Positions 1-5,532 of a stretch of DNA of 5,532 nt are shown here, piece by piece (within the stretch, counting starts at the first letter, position 1; each line of letters starts with the position of its first letter). A model generated the notes under the pieces. That model was not told the origin of the DNA and did not search any database. It saw only the letters and a program-made list of their open reading frames with translations. Where the stretch lies: NCBI GenBank assembly GCA_040081395.1, contig JBEBGN010000196.1, forward strand, positions 1 to 5,532, in the 5' to 3' direction. Source of the DNA: UBA2982 sp040081395 (GTDB lineage Bacteria > Gemmatimonadota > Gemmatimonadetes > Longimicrobiales > Gaopeijiaceae). The position numbers were made by a program, and so were the translations under genes.

Positions 1-1
1 G

Positions 2-79
2 AGGGGCACACGCGCGGGGCTCGGGCCGGGGCCATCCGAGTTCCCCGAGGCCTCGTTCCAGCGTAACGTTGCAGCATGA
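2..79 (+). CDS. Possible C-terminal end of an unidentified upstream gene (partial)
   Basis: The second reading frame is open from the left edge and ends at TGA 77-79, overlapping the ATG of the dehydrogenase gene at 76 as ATGA. The visible tail ends in SEFPEASFQRNVAA and most of its codons end in G or C, as expected for a coding frame in this genome. The same kind of ATGA junction occurs again at 4980-4983, which makes a coupled upstream gene plausible. Only about 25 residues are visible and no family can be recognised. The alternative is that the stretch is simply a leader: frame 1 is also open up to a TAA at 64-66, so an open frame here is weak evidence by itself. Confidence 0.35.
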   Translation, partial: RGTRAGLGPGPSEFPEASFQRNVAA

Positions 80-3000
80 GCGAAACCACGGCGCCCGAGC
101 GCCGGGTCCGGGATCCTGCGACCCAGATCGAGGCCGTGCGACGGGCGCTCGCCGAGCGGCCCGACCTCTCCCGGTGCGCGCCCCTCCTCGACTTCGCCGA
201 GATCTTTCTGGGTCGCGCCCCCGATGCGTTCCTGCGCGGGCGCAGCACACCCGAGCTCGCCGCCGTGACGCTCGGTGCCTATCGGTTCCTCGAGGGGGAG
301 CGCCCCGATCGCGTAGGCGTCTCCGTCACCAACCCGGAGTTGGCGAACGAGGGGTGGTCCGCACCGGTAACGGTCGTGCGCACGAACGTGACCGAGCGTC
401 CCTTCATCGTGGATACGATCCGCGAGTTCCTCCATCGCGAGGGGCTCGCGATCGAGCACATCGTGTATCCCCTGCTCGATGTGGAGCGGGATGCGCTGGG
501 CCAGGTGGTCGCGATCCGGCCGGCGAGCGACACGGGCGCGAAGGAATCGCTCGTACACTGCGAGATCGCCCGCGTCGCCGATCCGGCCAGGCTCGCATCA
601 CTCGCGGCCGAGCTCGCGCGTAGACTCCAGGACGTCGTGCGGGCCACGGACGACTTCGGTCCCATGCTGCACACGCTCGGTGCGGTCGAGAGTGAGCTGG
701 AGAGCCGGGTGGCCTCCGACGCCGCGACGACCGACGAGCTGGCGGAGATCCGCGCGTTCCTGCGCTGGCTCCGCGACGGCGCGTTCGTCTTCCTCGGCTA
801 TCGCGGCTACGACCTGGTGGCCGGCCCCGGGGGTGAACCGAGCGTACTCGTTCGCCCGGGCTCCGGGCTGGGCGTGCTCCGCAACGAGGCCGAGTCCCGC
901 TTCGCCGTGCCGGTGCCCCTGTCGAGGCTGCCGGCCAATATGCGCGCGCTCGCCGAGCATGGCCCGGTGCTGATCGTCAACAAGAGCAACGCCGAGGCCA
1001 CGGTCCACCGCGCGGCGCGTATGGACTACATCGGGATCAAGCGCGTCGACACTGCTGGGCGCACCATCGGCGAGCACCGCTTCCTGGGCCTCTTCACCTC
1101 GAGAGCGTACGGGGAGATCGCCGAGAATGTCCCCATCTTGAGGAAGAAGCTGGCGCGCGTCCTGGAGAGCGCGCGCGTCCGCAGGGGCTCGCACGACTAC
1201 AAGGCGATCATCACCATCTTCAACTCGCTGCCGCGCGAGGAGTTGTTCGTCTCCACGACCGACCAGATCGTGGCGGACGTGCGCACGGTCCTGACCTCGT
1301 TCGGCACCAATGACGTGCGGGTGACCCTGCGCGACGACCCTCTGGCGCGCGGGCGCTCGGCGATGGTGATTCTGCCGCGCGATCGCTTCTCAGGGGACGT
1401 GCGCAAACAGATCGAAGCTGCTCTGCTCGAGGCGTTCGGGGGTGAGGTGCTGAACTATCACCTGACCCTCGGCGAGGGAGATCAGGCGCGACTGCACTTC
1501 TATCTCTCCGCCCCCGAGGAACGACGTTCGCGGGCAGATGCAGCTTCGGTGGAGCACGCCGTGCGAAGGATCATCCGCACCTGGGCGGACCTGCTCGAGG
1601 AGGGTCTCGAGCGTGTGCGGACCCCAGAGGATGCATCGTCGCTTGCCCGTCGCTATGCGGGAGCGTTCGATCCCGAGTACCGAGCCTCCACCAGTCCCGA
1701 GACCGCCGTTGCGGATATCCTGGAGATGGAGGCGATGCTTTCGGAGGGGCGGGACACTGCGGTGTCCCTCGTGAACCGCTCCGCGGAGATTCCGGTGGCC
1801 GGCGTGACCGGCGCTACCGAGCTCAAGGTCACGCTCACGGGCGCGCGCATCGTGCTCTCGGAGTTCATGCCGATCCTGGAGGACCTGGGCCTCACCGTCA
1901 TCGCCATGAACCCGTTCGACGTCCGTCGCGACGGGGAAGCAGCCGCGATGATCTACGTGTTCGCCGTACAGGACGCCGAGCGCAGGCCGCTCGACATCGA
2001 TGCGCGGGGCGCCGCGATCGCGGAGACCGTTCTCGCCGCGCGCTCAGGCGATGCCGTGAGCGACTCGATGAACGCGCTCGTGGTCACCGCGGGGCTGCAT
2101 TGGCGAGAGGTGGACGTGCTGCGCGGGCTGGCCGGGTACACGTTCCAGAAGGGAGCGGTGCCTAGCCGCCACGCACTTCCGGGTGCGCTCGTGAAGCATC
2201 CCGGCATAGCCAAGGAGCTCTTCGACCTCTTTCGCGCGAAGCTCGACCCGGCGAGCGGTGCCAGCCTCGGGGAGCGCGCGGCGGCCGTAGCCGATATCCG
2301 CACGGCGTTCAGGGCTTCCCTGGAGAGCGTGTCACTCCTGGCCGACGACCGTGCGCTCCGTCGCCTCGAAGAGGTGATCGAGTCCACCGTACGCACGAAC
2401 TTTTGGCGCCGCGGTGGCCGCACGCCGACGCTCCGATCGGGTGGCGTTCCCTACGTCTCGTTCAAATTCCTCGTGGGGGACCTCGAGCGGTCGCGTCCGA
2501 CCGAACTGCTCTACGAGGCGTGGGTGCACTCGTCGCGCATGGAGGGGGTGCATCTGCGGGGTTCGAAGGTGGCGCGCGGCGGCATCCGTTGGAGCGACCG
2601 ACCGGACGACTTCCGCAAAGAAGTGCTCGGCCTGGTGAAGACGCAGATGGTGAAGAACGCCGTCATCGTCCCGGGTGGCTCCAAGGGTGGGTTCGTCACC
2701 CGCCGCATCCTCGCCGACCCCGAGGCGCGACTCGCAGAAGGGAAGGAGCAATACCGCACGCTCATTCGGGGCCTGCTCGACCTCACCGACAATCTCGTGA
2801 AGGGAGCGTCCATCCCCCCTGACGATGTCGTGTGCCACGACCCGTTCGATCCTTACTTGGTTGTGGCGGCCGACAAGGGGACGGCGACCTTCTCGGACAT
2901 CGCCAACGGCGTCGCGGCCGAGTACGGGTTCTGGCTCGGCGACGCGTTCGCCTCCGGAGGTTCGCACGGCTACGACCACAAGTCCGTCGCGATCACGGCG

Positions 3001-4983
3001 CGCGGCGGGTGGGAGTGCGTCAAACGCCACTTCAGTGAGCGAGGGAAGGACATCCAGAGCGAGCCGTTCACGGTCGTGGGCATCGGCGACATGAGCGGAG
3101 ACGTGTTCGGGAACGGGATGCTGCTCTCCGAGCAGATCAGGCTGCTCGCCGCGTTCGACCATCGGCACGTGTTCATCGATCCGGATCCTGATCCCGCCGC
3201 GTCCTTTGCGGAGCGGAAGCGCTTGTTCGGGCTGGGGCGCTCGAGCTGGGGGGACTATCGCCGGGAGTCGCTGAGCCAGGGCGGCCTGATCGTCCCGCGT
3301 GGCGCGAAGCAGGTGGACCTCACGCCCGAGGCGCGGCGTGCGCTGGGCATCGAGGGGGACGCCACCGCTCCGCTCGACGGCGAGACGCTCATCCGCCACG
3401 TGCTGCGCGCGCCGGTCGAGCTCCTGTGGAATGGCGGCATCGGTACCTATGTGAAGGCGAGCACGGAGAGTCATGTCGACGCGTCCGACCCGACCAACGA
3501 CGCAGTCCGCGTAGACGCTTCTCAGCTCCGTTGTCAGGTCGTCGGCGAAGGGGGTAACCTCGGGTTCACGCAGCGAGCCCGCGTGGAATACGCGCTCCGC
3601 GGCGGTCGCATCAACACCGACGCTCTCGACAACTCGGGTGGCGTCGATATGTCGGACCACGAAGTGAACCTGAAGATTCTCCTGGCCCCGGCGGTCGCGT
3701 CCGGCGCCATGACCGAAGCGAAGCGCAACCGGCTGCTCGCCGACCTCACGGAGTCCGTCGTGGAGTTGGTGCTGCACGACAATCGCTCGCAGAGTCTCGC
3801 CGTGTCGCTCGACGAGCAGCGCGCACAGGAGTCATCGGACGACTTCCGCGATTTCATGTTCGCGCTGGAGAAGTCGGGCGACCTCGACCGGTCGGCCGAG
3901 GGGCTGCCTTCGCGCGACGTGCTCGCCGAGCGCGCCGAGTCCGGGAAGTCGCTGATGCGTCCCGAGCTGTGTGTGTTGCTGGCACACGCGAAGCTCGGCC
4001 TGAAGACCGCGCTGCTCAAAGGCACGCTGCCGGACGACCCCGTCGCCGAGAGCTACTTGGTCGGGTATTTCCCGGCCGCGGCATCGATGGCCGCCGGAGG
4101 CGAGAACCTCGGGGCGCATAGGTTACGTCGCGAGATCGTCGCGAGTCAGCTCACCAACGACCTCGTGGACCTGATGGGCTCGACCTTCGTCTACCGGATG
4201 ACGCGCGACGACGGTGCTGACCCCGAGCAGGTCGTGATGGCGTGGCTGGTGGCGTCGCGTCTGGCGGACCATCGCGCGCTCCTCAATCAGATGGGGGAGC
4301 AGCACGGCGTGGTAGATGCACGCGCGACGAGTCGGTGGTTGCTCGGCCTCGGGCGTGTGCTCGAGCGCACTACCCGCTGGGTTCTTCGCAACGTCGATCG
4401 GTCGACCCCGCCGGTCGACGTGGTGGACGCTCGCATCGAGGGGCTGGCGACGCTTCGGGACTCGTTTGCGGAGTGCGTGGCCGGCGAGGAACGCGCGCTC
4501 TTCGAGTCCCGTGTGGCCGAGATCAGGTCGCTGGGCGCCGAGGAGGCGTTCTCGCGGAGGCTGATCACCCTGAGATTCCTGGATCAGCTCTTGGAGATCC
4601 TGGAGATCGCGAACAGGACCGGCGCCGACCCGGTGGCCACCGCGCATGCGTTCTATGAGGCATCCGATCTGTTGTATGTGCCCTGGCTGCGCCGCCGTGC
4701 GTTCGAGGCGGCGCGTGGAGGCTCCTGGGAGCAGCGCGCGGCGCAGCTGCTCTCCGAGGATCTGTCTCGCGCCCACCGAAAAGTGGTCGTGGAGATGGTG
4801 AGCCCCGACGAGGCTGGGGAGGGGAGGCTGCGCGGGCCCGACGTCCAGCGCTTCCGCGGCACGGTGGAAGAACTGAAGAAGGAGGAGGGCGCGGGACTCT
4901 CGGCGCTGTCGGTGGTCGTGCGCGAGCTGTCGACCCTCGCCGACCGCACGGCCAGCCACTCGAGTGCGGAGCGGCGCCGATGA
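76..4983 (+). CDS. gdhB: NAD-specific glutamate dehydrogenase, large GDH-180 type
   Basis: Cytoplasmic enzyme converting L-glutamate, water and NAD+ to 2-oxoglutarate, ammonium and NADH; in this family it usually works in glutamate catabolism. Its 1635 residues match the roughly 1600-1650 usual for the class. N-terminal ACT-like segments include PFIVDT (109-114), FVFLGYRGY (237-245) and the MDYIG to LGLFTSRAY region (316-345); another ACT-like segment lies near 583-645. The core shows ARGGIRWSDRPDDFRKE (833-849), VKNAVIVPGGSKGGF (859-873) with K860 and K870 as likely substrate and catalytic lysines, and AADKGTA with likely catalytic D933. It continues with the dinucleotide-binding GIGDMSG (1002-1008), D1035 in a DPDPDP run, NGGIGTYVK (1119-1127), GEGGNLGFTQR (1157-1167) and NSGGVDMSDHEVN (1186-1198). 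The rest is a family-typical C-terminal region. Residue roles are inferred by comparison with small GDHs. An in-frame TAA at 64-66 leaves ATG 76 as the first possible start; no strong Shine-Dalgarno precedes it. The symbol follows Pseudomonas usage. Confidence 0.96.
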   Translation: MSETTAPERRVRDPATQIEAVRRALAERPDLSRCAPLLDFAEIFLGRAPDAFLRGRSTPELAAVTLGAYRFLEGERPDRVGVSVTNPELANEGWSAPVTVVRTNVTERPFIVDTIREFLHREGLAIEHIVYPLLDVERDALGQVVAIRPASDTGAKESLVHCEIARVADPARLASLAAELARRLQDVVRATDDFGPMLHTLGAVESELESRVASDAATTDELAEIRAFLRWLRDGAFVFLGYRGYDLVAGPGGEPSVLVRPGSGLGVLRNEAESRFAVPVPLSRLPANMRALAEHGPVLIVNKSNAEATVHRAARMDYIGIKRVDTAGRTIGEHRFLGLFTSRAYGEIAENVPILRKKLARVLESARVRRGSHDYKAIITIFNSLPREELFVSTTDQIVADVRTVLTSFGTNDVRVTLRDDPLARGRSAMVILPRDRFSGDVRKQIEAALLEAFGGEVLNYHLTLGEGDQARLHFYLSAPEERRSRADAASVEHAVRRIIRTWADLLEEGLERVRTPEDASSLARRYAGAFDPEYRASTSPETAVADILEMEAMLSEGRDTAVSLVNRSAEIPVAGVTGATELKVTLTGARIVLSEFMPILEDLGLTVIAMNPFDVRRDGEAAAMIYVFAVQDAERRPLDIDARGAAIAETVLAARSGDAVSDSMNALVVTAGLHWREVDVLRGLAGYTFQKGAVPSRHALPGALVKHPGIAKELFDLFRAKLDPASGASLGERAAAVADIRTAFRASLESVSLLADDRALRRLEEVIESTVRTNFWRRGGRTPTLRSGGVPYVSFKFLVGDLERSRPTELLYEAWVHSSRMEGVHLRGSKVARGGIRWSDRPDDFRKEVLGLVKTQMVKNAVIVPGGSKGGFVTRRILADPEARLAEGKEQYRTLIRGLLDLTDNLVKGASIPPDDVVCHDPFDPYLVVAADKGTATFSDIANGVAAEYGFWLGDAFASGGSHGYDHKSVAITARGGWECVKRHFSERGKDIQSEPFTVVGIGDMSGDVFGNGMLLSEQIRLLAAFDHRHVFIDPDPDPAASFAERKRLFGLGRSSWGDYRRESLSQGGLIVPRGAKQVDLTPEARRALGIEGDATAPLDGETLIRHVLRAPVELLWNGGIGTYVKASTESHVDASDPTNDAVRVDASQLRCQVVGEGGNLGFTQRARVEYALRGGRINTDALDNSGGVDMSDHEVNLKILLAPAVASGAMTEAKRNRLLADLTESVVELVLHDNRSQSLAVSLDEQRAQESSDDFRDFMFALEKSGDLDRSAEGLPSRDVLAERAESGKSLMRPELCVLLAHAKLGLKTALLKGTLPDDPVAESYLVGYFPAAASMAAGGENLGAHRLRREIVASQLTNDLVDLMGSTFVYRMTRDDGADPEQVVMAWLVASRLADHRALLNQMGEQHGVVDARATSRWLLGLGRVLERTTRWVLRNVDRSTPPVDVVDARIEGLATLRDSFAECVAGEERALFESRVAEIRSLGAEEAFSRRLITLRFLDQLLEILEIANRTGADPVATAHAFYEASDLLYVPWLRRRAFEAARGGSWEQRAAQLLSEDLSRAHRKVVVEMVSPDEAGEGRLRGPDVQRFRGTVEELKKEEGAGLSALSVVVRELSTLADRTASHSSAERRR
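4968..4971 (+). promoter_or_regulatory. Shine-Dalgarno site for the GspH/FimT-like gene
   Basis: GGAG lies inside the last codons of the dehydrogenase gene, eight bases before the ATG at 4980. This is good spacing and supports that start. Together with the ATGA overlap it allows both fresh initiation and re-initiation by ribosomes finishing the dehydrogenase. Confidence 0.6.
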
Positions 4984-5447
4984 GCGCGTCGCGAGGCTTC
5001 ACCCTGATCGAGTTGCTCGTCGTGCTGTCGCTGAGCGCCATCGTCATGACCATCGGCGCCGTCTCGTTTGGAGGGTACTTCCAGCGGGTCGCGGCCGAGC
5101 GCGCCGCCCAGGTCTTCGCGCAGGATCTCACGATGGCGCGGAGCAGGGCCACGCGCAGCCGGCGCCCCGTGGTGATCCGCTTCTACGAGTCCAGCCTGCG
5201 CTACGAGGTCGAGGATCAGGGTGCGGGCACTGACATCGCGATTCGCCGGTTCGGCACCAACGCCGACATCGACCTGAGCGGCGTGACGCTGGACTTCGTG
5301 GGGGACTCCGTGGTATTCGACTCCCGGGGGATGGCCGATCTCACGGGGGCGGCCGGACCGCTGGGCACGGCAACGTTTTCTTCCGGGGCTGCGAGGTACA
5401 CTGTATCGTTCAACAGCATGGGAGCCTCGAAGCTAGATCGGACTTGA
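4980..5447 (+). CDS. GspH/FimT-like type IV pseudopilin (minor prepilin)
   Basis: A 155-residue minor prepilin or pseudopilin. It begins with a six-residue leader, MSASRG, followed by FTLIELLVVL. The prepilin peptidase would cut after G6, leaving F7 as the N-terminal residue to be methylated, with the conserved glutamate E11 at +5. A hydrophobic helix runs from about 7 to 30 and would anchor it in the inner membrane. The arginine-rich MARSRATRSRRPVV (52-65), FDSRG (113-117) and the terminal VSFNSMGASK pattern fit the GspH/FimT fold. Proteins of this family initiate or prime type IV pili or type II secretion pseudopili. The length is at the short end for the family. FimT proteins that bind DNA carry a C-terminal GRxR motif; here the equivalent spot reads GASK, so a role in DNA uptake is not supported. 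No cysteines are present. The start overlaps the dehydrogenase stop as ATGA and has a GGAG ribosome site. FimT and GspH cannot be told apart here. Confidence 0.88.
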   Translation: MSASRGFTLIELLVVLSLSAIVMTIGAVSFGGYFQRVAAERAAQVFAQDLTMARSRATRSRRPVVIRFYESSLRYEVEDQGAGTDIAIRRFGTNADIDLSGVTLDFVGDSVVFDSRGMADLTGAAGPLGTATFSSGAARYTVSFNSMGASKLDRT

Positions 5448-5532
5448 GCTGTCGCTCATGGTCCTCCGCACGCCCGCCCGACGGGTTCACGCTGATCGAG
5501 GTCATCGGCGCCCTGGTGATCTTTTCGGTGGG
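5444..5532 (+). CDS. Prepilin-like protein, PilV/GspI/GspJ type (5' part only)
   Basis: The reading frame GFTLIEVIGALVIFSV (5483-5530) is an unmistakable class III prepilin signal: glycine before the cleavage site, phenylalanine at +1, glutamate at +5, then a hydrophobic helix cut by the window edge. The FTLIEV form and the position after a FimT/GspH gene suggest PilV, GspI or GspJ, but too little is present to choose. The only standard start nearby in this frame is TTG 5444, which overlaps the previous stop as TTGA and gives a 14-residue leader, MSCRSWSSARPPDG. No good Shine-Dalgarno precedes it. The frame is also open further upstream, without an ATG or GTG that I could find back to about 5330. 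An ATG at 5458 is out of frame with the signal. The family call is firm; the start is uncertain. Confidence 0.75.
   Translation, partial: MSCRSWSSARPPDGFTLIEVIGALVIFSV

Noticed and set aside
69..623. +1-frame open reading frame of 184 codons beginning at TTG 69.
   Set aside because: Its arginine-rich translation overlaps the real N-terminus of the dehydrogenase, which has family motifs in its own frame.
3177..3200. Small GATCCGGATCCTGATCC repeat that could form a hairpin.
   Set aside because: It encodes the conserved DPDPDP run of the dehydrogenase, so protein constraint explains it.
2332..3777. Long antisense open frame of 481 codons on the minus strand.
   Set aside because: It lies wholly inside the dehydrogenase's most conserved region. 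Long antisense open frames are expected opposite GC-rich genes, and its translation shows low-complexity, R-, E- and H-rich sequence with no recognisable domain.
4399..4419. CGGTCGAC repeated twice, with its palindromic core GTCGAC.
   Set aside because: Short, inside the dehydrogenase coding frame, and easily produced by chance and codon bias in GC-rich DNA; no sign of an operator or attachment site.
4123..4959. Antisense open frame of 278 codons opposite the C-terminal part of the dehydrogenase.
   Set aside because: It has the same shadow character: an arginine-, histidine- and glutamine-rich translation, no motif, and no independent start signals, while the + strand frame is clearly the gene.
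5400..5460. Possible terminator between the two prepilin genes.
   Set aside because: There is no GC-rich stem followed by a T run, and the two genes overlap or nearly overlap.

Overview
The window is high-GC bacterial DNA that is coding almost end to end on the + strand. GC-rich third codon positions, a GDH-180 type glutamate dehydrogenase and class III (type IV) prepilin signals point to a GC-rich bacterium with a type IV pilus or type II secretion-like system. Gemmatimonadota, Myxococcota or a high-GC proteobacterium would all fit, but the phylum cannot be fixed from this sequence alone.

Layout: (1) Positions 1-79 probably hold the last codons of an unidentified upstream gene. Its stop would overlap the next start as ATGA. 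(2) Positions 76-4983 hold one very large intact gene for an NAD-specific glutamate dehydrogenase of 1635 residues. It has N-terminal ACT-like regulatory segments, a central catalytic and NAD-binding core with nearly all signature motifs, and a long helical C-terminal region. (3) Positions 4980-5447 hold a small GspH/FimT-like pseudopilin, again joined by an ATGA overlap. (4) From about 5444 to the window edge is the start of a second prepilin-like gene (PilV/GspI/GspJ type), cut off inside its N-terminal helix.

The genes are packed without intergenic gaps, so they are probably co-transcribed and translationally coupled. The dehydrogenase interconverts glutamate with 2-oxoglutarate and ammonium in the cytoplasm. 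The following genes look like the beginning of a minor-pilin set whose products go to the inner membrane and are processed by a prepilin peptidase. No functional link between the two modules is evident, and the arrangement may only be shared transcription. I saw no promoter, terminator, RNA gene, mobile element or CRISPR array. I found no convincing new biological system. The points most worth checking are the operon junctions, the start of the last pseudopilin, and a few departures from the dehydrogenase family's usual motifs.
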